Below, in pieces: positions 1-8,931 of a stretch of 58,121 nt of DNA (positions are counted from its first letter, which is position 1; each line of letters starts with the position of its first letter). The DNA lies in the NCBI GenBank assembly GCA_017503375.1, contig JAFVTF010000015.1, forward strand, positions 1 through 58,121, in the 5' to 3' direction. Below the pieces are notes generated by a model. It was not told the DNA's origin, did no database searches, and saw only the letters and a program-made list of their open reading frames with translations. This DNA comes from Lentisphaeria bacterium. GTDB lineage: Bacteria; Verrucomicrobiota; Lentisphaeria; Victivallales; UBA1829. The position numbers and the translations under genes are program-made.

Positions 1-150
1 ATCGGTCGGTAATAACCAAAAATGCCTCCGTACACTCAGTACACTCCGTTTTCTCCGTACGAAAATGTGCTTTCAAATTTCAGGTTTTGCAACAGCCCCT
101 TTTTCCCCTCCTCAAGGAACAACCTTTATTGGGAACAGAGCCAAAATTTA
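1..150. other. Intergenic, no gene seen
   Basis: I see no convincing gene here. Positions 24-62 hold short direct repeats (ACGGA/TCCGT words, such as GTACGGAG on the minus strand). From about 97 to 141 lies a truncated copy of the hairpin repeat family called M2 here. The reading frames crossing this stretch have no ribosome-binding site and no recognisable protein. Confidence 0.6.
97..141 (+). repeat. M2 repeat, truncated copy
   Basis: It carries a CCCCTTTTTCCCCTCCTCAA block and then the family tail ACCTTTATTGGGAACAGAGC, which is identical over 20 bases to the copy ending at 16861. The central hairpin seen in full copies is missing, so this looks like an internal-deletion derivative. Confidence 0.7.
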
Positions 151-861
151 TCAGAATCTTCTTGGAGGTCGGGCGGCCTGTTCTGCCTCCAACATCGCAC
201 GGTAGGTTTTTACGCCGGGGGCTTTCTGATAGGCAGCATACGCATTCTGCCAATCTTCATTGGAAAAAGTCCGATGACTCTTCAGCTGAATTTCCAAATC
301 AAGAGCTGCAACCTTGACTTTATTTACATCAATCATAGTGACAGCCCCGGATTTGAATTCACGCTGTTTTGCTTCTGCTGCTTTTTTTGCAGTTTCGGCA
401 CGGACAGCCAAATCAGAAATGGAATTGCCCCATCTGCGGATTTTGTTTTCATACCGGAACAATTCACCTTCAGCAAGCAGCAGAGCAGAACGGGCTTCAA
501 CAACTTCGGTCATCAATGCGCTCCCGGATTTATATGCCAGCTCAAGTTCTTTCAAATTAGCTGTACAAAGTTTGATCTTCTTATCATAGAGTTCCGCAAG
601 ATCCTGTTTTTCTGCGGATTTGGATTTGCGTATCCGGGACGGACGTTTCGCCTTCTCCGGCATATACTTTTGCGGAGTTACAACGACTGTTTCAGAGAAA
701 AACGGATTTTGTTCCGGGATCTCTACAAAATAATGGATCAGCATTGCAATCAGAAACGCAGCCGGAACTGCAATCAGAATTGAAATCAATGCCACACGCC
801 CTTCTGTCAGAGCTTTTTCTGTCTTTGATACACGAAATGATTCTGCCGGTTTTTCTTCCAT
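151..861 (-). CDS. Single-pass membrane protein with two TolC-like repeats
   Basis: 236 aa. The ATG at 861 is chosen because AAGGAG lies 9 bases upstream (871-876); the frame is open further upstream but has no better start. Residues 1-22 are hydrophilic, 23-45 form one transmembrane helix, and 80-195 are charged and alpha-helical. Residues 109-134 and 167-193 share the pattern (Y/F)KSG-x6-V-x7-L-x2-E-x2-L, resembling the helical hairpin repeats of TolC-family outer membrane efflux proteins, but there is no beta-barrel, no signal peptide and only about half the usual TolC length. The C-terminus is basic and Pro-rich. It could be a periplasmic coiled-coil adaptor. Function is not assigned. A promoter (1123-1150) and a terminator-like hairpin lie in its long leader. 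Confidence 0.75.
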   Translation of the reverse strand: MEEKPAESFRVSKTEKALTEGRVALISILIAVPAAFLIAMLIHYFVEIPEQNPFFSETVVVTPQKYMPEKAKRPSRIRKSKSAEKQDLAELYDKKIKLCTANLKELELAYKSGSALMTEVVEARSALLLAEGELFRYENKIRRWGNSISDLAVRAETAKKAAEAKQREFKSGAVTMIDVNKVKVAALDLEIQLKSHRTFSNEDWQNAYAAYQKAPGVKTYRAMLEAEQAARPPRRF

Positions 862-947
862 AAATAAAATCTCCTTAAAGTTTACGGTTACAGTTATGAA
901 ACGTTTATCAGGATTATGATATTGTGTCGAACAGCCGGAAAAATTGC

Positions 948-986
948 AAAAAAAGCCCGGGATGAACACAGGAGATCATGCCCGGG
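948..986 (-). terminator. Rho-independent terminator or attenuator
   Basis: Read on the minus strand, CCCGGGCATGA pairs with TCATCCCGGG (one bulged base) and is followed by CTTTTTTT. It lies about 170 nt downstream of a good promoter and about 90 nt upstream of the next start codon. Confidence 0.75.
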
Positions 987-1122
987 TGAAGGGAGAGAGC
1001 TTTTTCAGAAAGTTCAACCTTATCAACTGAACTTATGATAAATAGACCAAGTTTTTATCACTTTTTTCCGTTTTTCAGTAAAAAAACGAATCGACACCTT
1101 GATATTTTATTATCATGTTAAC

Positions 1123-1150
1123 AATATAACATGTTTTTGAAAAAAGTCAA
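1123..1150 (-). promoter_or_regulatory. Sigma-70-like promoter
   Basis: On the minus strand TTGACT (1150-1145), a 16-bp spacer and TATATT (1128-1123). It would start a transcript near 1116 heading toward the gene at 861. Confidence 0.65.
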
Positions 1151-1269
1151 GCAAGCTTGTTATTTTTTTATCATCTTTTTTTACAAAAAGCAGATTTTGT
1201 GAAAATAAAAAGGTTCCTGAGGTAATAATGCAATGGAAAATTACCAGACGGTACAAAAGAAGCAGAGGA

Positions 1270-2649
1270 TTAATGGGTCGCTTTCCGTCCGGATTCAACA
1301 GTTCTGCGGACACCGTCATCGCCATGTTCCGTCCGGTAACTTTTGATAATCGTTTTTAACCGGCAGCTCTGGATGATGGCAAAAATCTGAACCAATGCAA
1401 CCAGACAAAAGAAAAGTTTGTAAGTGACACTTAAACATCCTTCATAAGCGGACAGAGAAAAAGTTTTAAGACAAAGGGGAGTCAAACAGTTTGCCAGCCA
1501 CAAAAGAGCAGCAGAAACAGCCATTGCAGAAATTCCGGCACCAGCCCCCTGAATCACATTTGTTGCAACAGAACCGGCAATCTGCTGTTCTTTCGGAACA
1601 GACATCAGGAAATAACATGAAACGGCATTATCTGAAGTTCCCACCGCAGTCCCGCAAAGAAAGAAAATCAGAACAGCAAGAATGCATTGCCATATTCCTG
1701 TTCCGGAAAACGGCGCAAAAATCCAAAGGACAGATACAAGTAAACAGATGCAGCAGCTTGCGATCATGCCAAGACGGGGTCCGGTTTTTGCAATGATCTT
1801 ACCGGAAATACAGCTGGAAAGAAAACTGGCACAAATCTGCGCAGCGGAAAACAATACAGCTTGAGCATCCGAAAATCCGAACCCTTTTTTCAAATAAAGA
1901 ATGGATGCCGGAATCATCAGAATAACGGCAAGATTTTTACAGAACCCGGCAATCAGGAACTGACGGATCATGGGATTGCTTTTCACCTCTTTCCAAACTG
2001 GAAGAATCGGTTTCTTAGCAGATTCCCGGATCGCATCTGTTTCACAAATTGCACGGATGAACCTTGAGGCAGTCACCCCCATCATTGCACCGAATACAAC
2101 CACTCCGCAAAGAACCCAGGTTGAGGTACTGAGTTTCAGAAGATAACTTACCACGAGCAGCATAATAACGCCGGAAAAATAAAACGCTCCGGCAGCATTT
2201 CCAACGAGTTGGGAACGGTCTTCATCATTAGTGATCTCTCCCACCAGAGGAAGAGACAAAACCACCCCGGCAGCGCGGAAACCGTAAAACATAAAAGCAG
2301 AAAAAAGCAGCAGACACCATGCAAAAACAGGAAAATACTGAGCCAGAATTGCGCTGAGTGCTGCAAGCAAGGCAGAAATATTGCGGCACACCCAGAACGT
2401 TGCCTGACTTTGAGCAGCCCCGTATTTTGCGGTCTGACGGACACCCATTGGCAGAAGCAGAAAACCAATGTAGAGCATTGCCCCAACGAATGTGATCAGC
2501 ACATCCGGCATGTGCATCTGAACTGCAAGCAGAACGATGATGGTTTCCCCGAGACATGCGTAGGACAATCCGTTCACGAGTCCGAAACGGATATAATTTT
2601 TCTGGGATCTTCTCCGTTCTTCCAAAGTCAGAGGATGCAAAACGATCAC
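1270..2649 (-). CDS. MFS transporter
   Basis: 459 aa, hydrophobic with about 12 predicted membrane segments, typical of a major facilitator superfamily permease. The start is GTG at 2649, supported by AGGAG 8 bases upstream. No substrate motif was recognised. It is the last gene of a minus-strand group behind an amino-acid ABC transporter, 15 bp after the ATPase gene, so co-transcription and a related substrate are likely but inferred. The C-terminal 30 residues are hydrophilic and basic. Confidence 0.8.
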   Translation of the reverse strand: MIVLHPLTLEERRRSQKNYIRFGLVNGLSYACLGETIIVLLAVQMHMPDVLITFVGAMLYIGFLLLPMGVRQTAKYGAAQSQATFWVCRNISALLAALSAILAQYFPVFAWCLLLFSAFMFYGFRAAGVVLSLPLVGEITNDEDRSQLVGNAAGAFYFSGVIMLLVVSYLLKLSTSTWVLCGVVVFGAMMGVTASRFIRAICETDAIRESAKKPILPVWKEVKSNPMIRQFLIAGFCKNLAVILMIPASILYLKKGFGFSDAQAVLFSAAQICASFLSSCISGKIIAKTGPRLGMIASCCICLLVSVLWIFAPFSGTGIWQCILAVLIFFLCGTAVGTSDNAVSCYFLMSVPKEQQIAGSVATNVIQGAGAGISAMAVSAALLWLANCLTPLCLKTFSLSAYEGCLSVTYKLFFCLVALVQIFAIIQSCRLKTIIKSYRTEHGDDGVRRTVESGRKATH

Positions 2650-2664
2650 AGCTCAAACTCCTGC

Positions 2665-3399
2665 TCAAAGCACTTTGGAGAAGAAATCCCTGACACGGGG
2701 ATTATCGGAATTCTTGATCACGTTCTCCGGCGTACCGGAAACAACGATCTGTCCGTGGTCCATGAAAATCACTCTGTCTGCCACTTCAGCGGCAAAACCG
2801 ATTTCATGAGTGACCACGACCATTGTCATTCCTTCCTGAGCAAGTTCTTTCATGAGGGAAAGCACTTCTCCCACCATTTCCGGGTCGAGAGCAGAGGTCG
2901 GCTCATCAAACAACAGCACATCCGGATTCATCGCCAGAGCCCGGACAATTGCGATACGCTGTTTCTGTCCGCCGGAAAGCTGTGCAGGATATGCATTCCG
3001 TTTGTCATAAAGTCCGATCCGTTTCAGCAAAGCATCAGCTTTTTCATTAGCTTCTTTTGCCGTAAGCCGATGTGTCCGGACCGGAGCAAGAGTGATATTT
3101 TTACGAATCGTCAAATGCGGGAACAGATTGAAGTGCTGGAACACCATTCCCACCTGCTGTCGGAATTTATTCAAAGGTAATTCTTTTGCCGTGATATCCT
3201 GCCCTTTGAACAGAACCTGTCCGCTTGTAGGTGTTTCAAGCATGTTCAAACAACGCAGGAATGTACTTTTTCCGGAACCGGAGGGCCCCACGACAAAGAC
3301 GACTTCCCCGCGATTGATCGTGGTGGAAACATGATCTACGGCTGTCAATGCAGGAAACTGCTTGACCAGATCACGGACTTCAAAAATCGTTTCACTCAT
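2665..3399 (-). CDS. glnQ: Polar amino-acid ABC transporter ATPase (GlnQ-like)
   Basis: 244 aa, full length for the GlnQ/HisP family. It has Walker [10 protein letters not shown] (about residues 38-46), a Q-loop VFQHFNLFP, signature LSGGQKQR, Walker [14 protein letters not shown] and the switch histidine in VVVTHEIGF. It energises uptake through the fused binding-protein/permease encoded just upstream, whose 3' end overlaps this start by 8 bp, implying translational coupling. The substrate is probably a polar or acidic amino acid, but the sequence does not fix which. Confidence 0.93.
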   Translation of the reverse strand: MSETIFEVRDLVKQFPALTAVDHVSTTINRGEVVFVVGPSGSGKSTFLRCLNMLETPTSGQVLFKGQDITAKELPLNKFRQQVGMVFQHFNLFPHLTIRKNITLAPVRTHRLTAKEANEKADALLKRIGLYDKRNAYPAQLSGGQKQRIAIVRALAMNPDVLLFDEPTSALDPEMVGEVLSLMKELAQEGMTMVVVTHEIGFAAEVADRVIFMDHGQIVVSGTPENVIKNSDNPRVRDFFSKVL

Positions 3400-5497
3400 T
3401 TCTCTTCAACCTCTTTTCCAAACATCCCAGCAGCCAGCTCAGGAATACAACTACGGTAAGATAGATCAGCGCAACGGCGATCAACGGGAAAAACGCATCA
3501 TAGGTCTGACTGCGGATGATATCTCCGCCCCGGGTCAAATCCTGCAATGCAATATATCCGGCAACACTTGTTTCCTTCAGCAGAACAATGAACTCATTGC
3601 CCAGTGCGGGAAGAACATTCTTGAATGCCTGCGGAAGAATGATCTCCCGCATGGACTGCCAGTAAGTAAGTCCCAGACTCTGTCCGGCTTCCATCTGACC
3701 TTTATCAATGGACATAATCCCGCCGCGGATGATTTCCGCAACATACGCTCCGGAGTTGATCCCGAATGCAATCACTGCCACCAGAACTTTATCAACATTC
3801 ACACTGCCGAAAATCACAAAGTAGATAATCAGAAGCTGAACAACAACCGGGGTCCCGCGAATCACTGTCAGATAAACCCGGCAGAGACCATCAAGCAATT
3901 TCAGTTTTCCTGTCAAATCTGCGGTACTGCGGATCACTGCCACGAAAAATCCGATGACGATCCCCATCAGAACAGCCAGCACAGTGATCTCGATTGTTAC
4001 AAAGAATCCTTTGACAAGATAAGTATACCGCTGATCTTTCACGAAGTTGTTATAGAATGAAAATTTGATTCCGCCCCACAGAGAATCTTCATCCATGACT
4101 TTTTCCTGTTTCACTTCAGAACGGATTGCTTTGGCATTTTGTACGGTATTTGCCTGTTCCAGAATTTTTTTCAAATCGCCGGAGCTCTGCATTTTTTTCA
4201 TATTTGCGGCAAACTCTTTCAGCAAAGATTGGTTTTCTTTCCCAACGAGGAAAAGATATTCTTCGCGGACAAAGTTTTCCGGGAACATTTTCAGATTCTT
4301 ATCTTTCTTGAGATAAACCTCTGCAATTTTCCGTTCAACGACTGCGGCATCGACTTTGCCGGAAACAACAGCGTTCAACACTTCTGCGGCATCAGCAAAG
4401 ACATGAGCAGGATGAATATTCTTCTCTATATAACGGTCTGCAAACGTTCCTTTGACGGCTCCGATTTTTTTGCCGTTCAACATGGAAAAATCTTTGATAT
4501 CAGAAGATTTCGGAACAACCAGGACATACTCACCAAGGATCAGAGTTTCTGTATACGGAAGAAGTTTTTTCTGATCCTGTGTCAAGGGAATCGCCACTGC
4601 GATGATTTGTTTGACATCGGACTGGATCACTCCGGCGACAGCCTCCTGTCCGCCTTCATGATAGTCTGCACGGAAATCAAACCGTTCTGCAAGCTGCTCC
4701 ATCATGGAACGCAGATATTTTCCGTCGATCGCATTTTCCGGGGGAAGAAAAACAGTAAGTTTGACTTTGGAATTCAGTTTTCTGTAATGATTGATAACCT
4801 TTGCCAACTCTCCGGAAGCTTTCATTTTCCGTAATTCGGCATTGAATTTATCAAGGAGCTCCTTATTTTCTTTGCCCATTGCAAAAGCATACTCTTCTTT
4901 CACCAGCGGTTCAGAAAGAATTTTCAGCTGAGGATTTTTGGAAACATAAGCCTCTGCCGGTTCTCCATCGATCACAACCACATCAAGTTTTCCGCTGACA
5001 AGAGCCGTTACGGCATCAGGTCCATGCTGAAAACGCTGAGGTTCCTGAATATTTTCTTTGACGTAGGTATCACCTGTGGTTCCATGCTGAACCCCGATCC
5101 GTTTTCCTTTCAGATCGGCGGCTGACTTGACAGGAGAATTTTTCGGAACGATCATAACCTGAGCTGCAACCACATAGGGGTCTGTAAAGAGCACTTTTTT
5201 CTTCCGGTCCTCCGTTACGGTGATTCCGGATGCGGCAATTTGCGCCTTGCCAGTCTGAACTGCGGCGATGATCGCATCAAATGCCATATCCTGAATTTCA
5301 AGTTCATACCCCATTTTCCGGGTTATGCGGCGGACGACTTCCGGATCAATTCCCTCTATTTTTCCCATATCCACATATTCATAGGGAGGGAACGTGGCAT
5401 TGGTCACCATGACCAGCGTCTTTTTCCGGGCAGTTTCTTCTTTACAGCCGCAGAGACACAGCATCACTGCTGCCATTACAAGCAATAAACGTTTCAT
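3392..5497 (-). CDS. Fused SBP-SBP-permease of an amino-acid ABC transporter
   Basis: 701 aa. A lipobox LCGC (Cys18) ends the signal sequence. Two type-II solute-binding domains follow (about 27-240 and 245-450), then a HisM/GlnP-type permease (about 488-695) with several membrane helices. The order resembles lactococcal GlnP. Domain 1 keeps the residues that clamp an amino acid in this family: Arg98 in the ITVTEDR segment and Asp177. At the matching positions domain 2 has Gln309 and Glu388, so it has probably lost ordinary amino-acid binding. SD AAGGAA precedes the ATG. The leader contains a 39-bp palindromic M1 repeat just after the predicted transcription start. Confidence 0.92.
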   Translation of the reverse strand: MKRLLLVMAAVMLCLCGCKEETARKKTLVMVTNATFPPYEYVDMGKIEGIDPEVVRRITRKMGYELEIQDMAFDAIIAAVQTGKAQIAASGITVTEDRKKKVLFTDPYVVAAQVMIVPKNSPVKSAADLKGKRIGVQHGTTGDTYVKENIQEPQRFQHGPDAVTALVSGKLDVVVIDGEPAEAYVSKNPQLKILSEPLVKEEYAFAMGKENKELLDKFNAELRKMKASGELAKVINHYRKLNSKVKLTVFLPPENAIDGKYLRSMMEQLAERFDFRADYHEGGQEAVAGVIQSDVKQIIAVAIPLTQDQKKLLPYTETLILGEYVLVVPKSSDIKDFSMLNGKKIGAVKGTFADRYIEKNIHPAHVFADAAEVLNAVVSGKVDAAVVERKIAEVYLKKDKNLKMFPENFVREEYLFLVGKENQSLLKEFAANMKKMQSSGDLKKILEQANTVQNAKAIRSEVKQEKVMDEDSLWGGIKFSFYNNFVKDQRYTYLVKGFFVTIEITVLAVLMGIVIGFFVAVIRSTADLTGKLKLLDGLCRVYLTVIRGTPVVVQLLIIYFVIFGSVNVDKVLVAVIAFGINSGAYVAEIIRGGIMSIDKGQMEAGQSLGLTYWQSMREIILPQAFKNVLPALGNEFIVLLKETSVAGYIALQDLTRGGDIIRSQTYDAFFPLIAVALIYLTVVVFLSWLLGCLEKRLKRNE

Positions 5498-5538
5498 TCT
5501 ATGTTTCCTTCAAGTTGGAGAAAATTCCATTAATTGTG

Positions 5539-5577
5539 GAGGTAATTTCAAAAGTCCGGGATTTTTGAAATTGCCTC
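5539..5577. repeat. M1 element, 39-bp short form
   Basis: A near-perfect palindrome beginning GAGGTAATTTCAAAAGTCC and ending GAAATTGCCTC. It equals the two ends of the 165-bp M1 element with the middle removed. TGTG flanks it on both sides as a likely target-site duplication. It lies in the predicted 5' leader of the transporter operon. Confidence 0.8.
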
Positions 5578-5583
5578 TGTGGT

Positions 5584-5611
5584 AACATACAGCCAAAATG
5601 GATTTTTACAA
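5584..5611 (-). promoter_or_regulatory. Promoter of the ABC/MFS transporter operon
   Basis: On the minus strand TTGTAA (5611-5606), a 16-bp spacer and TATGTT (5589-5584). Transcription would begin near 5577, at the edge of the M1 palindrome. Confidence 0.55.
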
Positions 5612-5726
5612 GGCTGTCTTATGAAAAATTTATTCTGTTAGGGTGAAAAGCGGCTTTTTTATTGATTTCCGGTTCTTTCAATCTGAGAAAATGCAAAAAA
5701 AAATCACCTTTTTTTCTAATTATTAC

Positions 5727-5754
5727 TGGAAATATTCAAAAAAGGTGTTATAGA
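5727..5754 (+). promoter_or_regulatory. Possible promoter of the CBM9-like lipoprotein genes
   Basis: TGGAAA (5727-5732), 16-bp spacer, TATAGA (5749-5754), about 40 bp before the ATG at 5795. The match to the local consensus TTGAAA-N16-TATATT is moderate. Confidence 0.4.
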
Positions 5755-5794
5755 TATTTGATTATCACATAAAAACTTTTCAGGAGTTAAGGAA

Positions 5795-6619
5795 ATGAAA
5801 TCTTACAAAATGATGCTCTCTGCGGCAGTGGTCGCAGCTGCGGCTCTTTTGACAGGGTGTCGCGGAACAGCTTACGAAAGTAAGTTCGATCTGGGAACGC
5901 CGCGTGCAAAAATTGATATCAGCAAAGCTCAGGGCGCAGTCAAAGTTGACGGTGTTCTGGACGAAAAAGAGTGGGCAGGCGCAACCGTTCACCAAATCCA
6001 GCCGGCGTACGTCTTCAGAGATAAAACTGCAATTCCGGCAAAAATCTATGCCAATATGAACAAAAAAGGAAACCGGGTCGACCCCTATGAAGGCGGAACC
6101 GTACGGCTCATGTATGATGATAAATATCTTTATGTCGGAGCGTATCTGGAGGACAGCGATATCATGCAGTATAGAAAAACTGATCAATCCCATTTCTATC
6201 TTTCCGGAGACGTTCTTGAAATGTTCCTGAAACCCGCTAACGCACCCAGCTACTGGGAATGTTACGGAACACCCAACGCAAAGAAAACCTCTCTTTTCTT
6301 TGATACCAGAAGATATCCGCTCCATCCGGTAAGAAGCTCCCTCATGCCCGGCATGATGGTCGCAACGAAAGTCAAAGGAACGTTTAACAATTACAGTGAT
6401 AAAGACAAAGGCTGGTTCATCGAAGTTGCCCTGCCCCGCGAACAGCTGGCAAAAACCGGACGCCCCTTTGTTCCCGGTGAACCCTGGACAATTCTTATCG
6501 CAAGATACAACTATAATTACGGAACAGTTGAATCCAATCCTCACTTTTCCACCTATCCCGAACTGCCCGTCGTGAATTATCATCACCTCGAATACTACGC
6601 AGATGTCAATTGGAAATAA
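5795..6619 (+). CDS. CBM9-like surface lipoprotein
   Basis: 274 aa. The signal peptide ends in lipobox LTGC (about residue 22), so it should be lipid-anchored. The rest resembles the DOMON-like family 9 carbohydrate-binding fold: the opening motif VDGVLDEKEWAGA, then GGTVRLMYDDKYLYVGAYLEDSD, is typical. No catalytic domain is attached. It is followed 33 bp later by a paralogue, so the pair probably arose by tandem duplication and may bind sugars at the cell surface. AGGAG and AAGGA precede the start. Confidence 0.8.
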   Translation: MKSYKMMLSAAVVAAAALLTGCRGTAYESKFDLGTPRAKIDISKAQGAVKVDGVLDEKEWAGATVHQIQPAYVFRDKTAIPAKIYANMNKKGNRVDPYEGGTVRLMYDDKYLYVGAYLEDSDIMQYRKTDQSHFYLSGDVLEMFLKPANAPSYWECYGTPNAKKTSLFFDTRRYPLHPVRSSLMPGMMVATKVKGTFNNYSDKDKGWFIEVALPREQLAKTGRPFVPGEPWTILIARYNYNYGTVESNPHFSTYPELPVVNYHHLEYYADVNWK

Positions 6620-6652
6620 TCTAAATTAAAACATAAAACTCAGGAGACTAAA

Positions 6653-7474
6653 ATGAAATTCCGTGTCATTACACTTTCAACTGCTGCTGTTGCAGCTTCT
6701 GTAATCCTTTCCGGCTGCTGCTGTAAATCAGCCTGTAAATTTGCAGTCGGTTCCCCCCGCGAAAAAGTTACCATCACCAAAGCCGCGGCTAAAGTCAAAG
6801 TCGATGGCGTCATCAATGAAAAAGAATGGAAAGGCGCACCCGTCTACAAGATGGCACGGGCTTATGCTTACCACAGTCCTTATGCAACCCCCGCTAAGGT
6901 TTACGATCATGTCAGCAGAAAGGGACACGAAGTGGAACCCTTCCAGGGCGGAACTGTCCGGATCATGTACGACAAAAACTTCCTTTATGTTGCAGCTGAA
7001 CTGACAGATTCCGACATCAACAACATTGCAAAAGCTGATCAGGAAAAGCTGAACGGCACAGGTGATGTTCTCATGGTCTACCTCAAGCCCGCAGATTCCC
7101 CCAGCTTCTGGGAATGTCAGCTTTCCCCCAACTCAAAGAAAGCAACATTCTTCTTCCCCACAAGAGGCTACCCCATCAACCCCGATGCAAACACTGTTAT
7201 GCCGAAAATGAAGGCTGCTGCAAAAGTTCAGGGAACAATTAACAACTATAAGAAAGCTGATAAAGGCTGGACTGTTGAAGCTGCAATTCCCGTCAGCCAG
7301 CTGAAAAAAGCCGGATGTGAATTCAAACCCGGAAAAAACTGGACCATTCTCATTGCCCGCAACAACTGCAACTTCAACTCAATTGAAGTCACTCCGCAGT
7401 ATTCCTCCTATCCGGAATTGCCCTCCAACAACTTTACCGGAATCGAATATTACGCAGATATCGTCTGGAAATAA
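6653..7474 (+). CDS. CBM9-like surface lipoprotein, tandem paralogue
   Basis: 273 aa, with lipobox LSGC followed by two more cysteines (about residue 22). It aligns end to end with the preceding gene: VDGVINEKEWKGA, GGTVRIMYDKNFLYVAAELTDSD, a shared PADSPSFWECQ region and a common EYYADIVWK end. Codon use (AAG, CTC and GCT rich) hints at higher expression than its neighbours. A short inverted repeat CCGGTTC/GAACCGG follows at 7479-7505 but without a T-run. Role inferred: carbohydrate binding at the envelope. Confidence 0.8.
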   Translation: MKFRVITLSTAAVAASVILSGCCCKSACKFAVGSPREKVTITKAAAKVKVDGVINEKEWKGAPVYKMARAYAYHSPYATPAKVYDHVSRKGHEVEPFQGGTVRIMYDKNFLYVAAELTDSDINNIAKADQEKLNGTGDVLMVYLKPADSPSFWECQLSPNSKKATFFFPTRGYPINPDANTVMPKMKAAAKVQGTINNYKKADKGWTVEAAIPVSQLKKAGCEFKPGKNWTILIARNNCNFNSIEVTPQYSSYPELPSNNFTGIEYYADIVWK

Positions 7475-7581
7475 TCAGCCGGTTCCGGTAACTGTTTTTG
7501 AACCGGAACAAATTTCCGGTAAATCCTTCCCGGTGTTTGCCCAGTGCGGCTCCGGGAAGTATCTTTTTCAAGGAGTTGTCA

Positions 7582-8199
7582 ATGAAGCAGACTGACTGGG
7601 AAAAATATTATGCGTCCCCTGCCCCGACGGCTTTCTTTGCCAGAGCTGTGGTCCGGAGTCATCTGCTCCGCATGATACAAAAAACCGGAATAAATCAGAA
7701 AAGCTCCGTTGCAGAGCTGGGCGGAGGAGGAAGCTGCTTCGCTGAAAAAATCAGAGAACTGTTCAAAATCAGAAACTACACTGTCTATGACTCTTGTGAG
7801 GCAGGATTAAGAGATTTCCTGAGAAAAAATCCCGGATGCGGTGCCATTCAGACTGACCTGATCCAATGGAAAACAAAAGAAAAATATGATCTCGTCTTTT
7901 CCGTGGGGTTGATCGAACATTTCCCGAAAGAAAAAACCGCCGCTCTCATCCGGAAACATTTTGAAATGACAAAACCCGGCGGATATATTATTCTATTCTT
8001 TCCAACACCGACTTTACTTTACCGGTTCACCAGAAAAATTGCAGAAGCAGCCGGACTCTGGCAATTTCCCGATGAACGTCCGCTGAAAAAAGAGGAACTC
8101 AGAAATACGGCTGATTCCTGCGGAACGTTTCTGGATGGTTATACAATTTATCTGAACGTTCTTTCCCAATACGCAGCTCTTTACAGGAAAACGCAATAA
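7582..8199 (+). CDS. SAM-dependent class I methyltransferase
   Basis: 205 aa. The ATG at 7582 is chosen for AAGGAG a few bases upstream; an earlier in-frame ATG at 7498 has no such site. The glycine-rich SAM loop is AELGGGGSCF, and a downstream VFSVGLIEHFPKEKT matches motif IV of class I methyltransferases. The acceptor is unknown. Its TAA overlaps the queE ATG by one base (TAATG), so the two are translationally coupled; this may be chance or point to a nucleoside-related role. Confidence 0.8.
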   Translation: MKQTDWEKYYASPAPTAFFARAVVRSHLLRMIQKTGINQKSSVAELGGGGSCFAEKIRELFKIRNYTVYDSCEAGLRDFLRKNPGCGAIQTDLIQWKTKEKYDLVFSVGLIEHFPKEKTAALIRKHFEMTKPGGYIILFFPTPTLLYRFTRKIAEAAGLWQFPDERPLKKEELRNTADSCGTFLDGYTIYLNVLSQYAALYRKTQ

Positions 8200-8849
8200 T
8201 GAAAACATTAAAAATTTATGAAACTTTTTCCAGTATTCAAGGAGAATCAACTCACGCAGGACGCCCCTGTTTCTTCATCCGCCTTGCCGGATGCAATCTC
8301 AGATGTTCTTACTGTGATACAGCTAAAGCATGGACCGCCGATTCCGGAAAAGAATACTCCATTGATGAGCTGATTTCTCTGGCAAAAAAAAGCGGTTTGA
8401 ATCTGGTGGAAATCACCGGAGGAGAACCGATGCTGCAACAGGCGACGCCTGAGCTCTGCAAACAATTATTGGATAAAGGCTTTGAGGTTTTGATGGAAAC
8501 AAATGGTTCCATGTCGTTATCCGTCCTGCCGGATGGAGTAAAACGGATCATCGACTGGAAAACCCCTTCCAGCGGTGAAACCTCCAAAATGCAGGAGGAT
8601 AATTTTAAAAACCTGCACCCGGGAGACGAAGTGAAATTCGTAATCGCAGATGATGCCGATTTTGAAAATGCTCTTGAGGTTATGAAAAAATTTGATCTGG
8701 CAAAAAAAACAACAATCCTGTTCGCTCCGGTGTTCGGGTCCATGCCGCCGGAAAAACTTGTTGCAAAAATTCTGGAACATCATGTTCCGGCACGTTTGAA
8801 TTTACAGCTTCATAAATTTATCTGGGGCGCAGATGCTGAAGGTGTTTGA
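8199..8849 (+). CDS. queE: 7-carboxy-7-deazaguanine synthase QueE
   Basis: 216 aa radical SAM enzyme that contracts 6-carboxy-tetrahydropterin to CDG in queuosine/7-deazaguanine biosynthesis. It has the N-terminal SIQGEST motif, the cluster motif CNLRCSYC (CX3CX2C, here with the AdoMet-binding context RLAGCNLRC), and EITGGEP. Length is normal for the compact QueE form. Other que genes are not in this window. Coupled to the preceding methyltransferase by a one-base overlap. Confidence 0.92.
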   Translation: MKTLKIYETFSSIQGESTHAGRPCFFIRLAGCNLRCSYCDTAKAWTADSGKEYSIDELISLAKKSGLNLVEITGGEPMLQQATPELCKQLLDKGFEVLMETNGSMSLSVLPDGVKRIIDWKTPSSGETSKMQEDNFKNLHPGDEVKFVIADDADFENALEVMKKFDLAKKTTILFAPVFGSMPPEKLVAKILEHHVPARLNLQLHKFIWGADAEGV

Positions 8850-8865
8850 TTTTTTTGTAATCTGC

Positions 8866-8894
8866 TTGACATTTATCTGTTTCTGAAGTAAAGT
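8866..8894 (+). promoter_or_regulatory. Promoter of the SurA-like gene
   Basis: TTGACA (8866-8871), 17-bp spacer, TAAAGT (8889-8894), with the ATG at 8932. Confidence 0.65.
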
Positions 8895-8931
8895 ACCTGA
8901 TAACATTTTTCTGAAAACAGGAGTTTTTCTC

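Larger units (their letters stand above)
862..1269. other. Intergenic: minus-strand promoter and terminator-like hairpin
   Basis: No protein gene. On the minus strand a promoter at 1123-1150 is followed by a stem AAGTTCA/TGAACTT and then a GC-rich hairpin with a T-run (948-986), all upstream of the gene starting at 861. This fits a small RNA or a transcription attenuator. Confidence 0.6.

Noticed and set aside
1113..1325. 70-codon minus-strand frame overlapping the MFS 3' end
   Set aside because: No SD, overlaps the promoter and the end of a real gene.
7479..7505. CCGGTTC/GAACCGG hairpin as terminator after the CBM9-like gene
   Set aside because: No T-run follows, so a terminator call is not supported.
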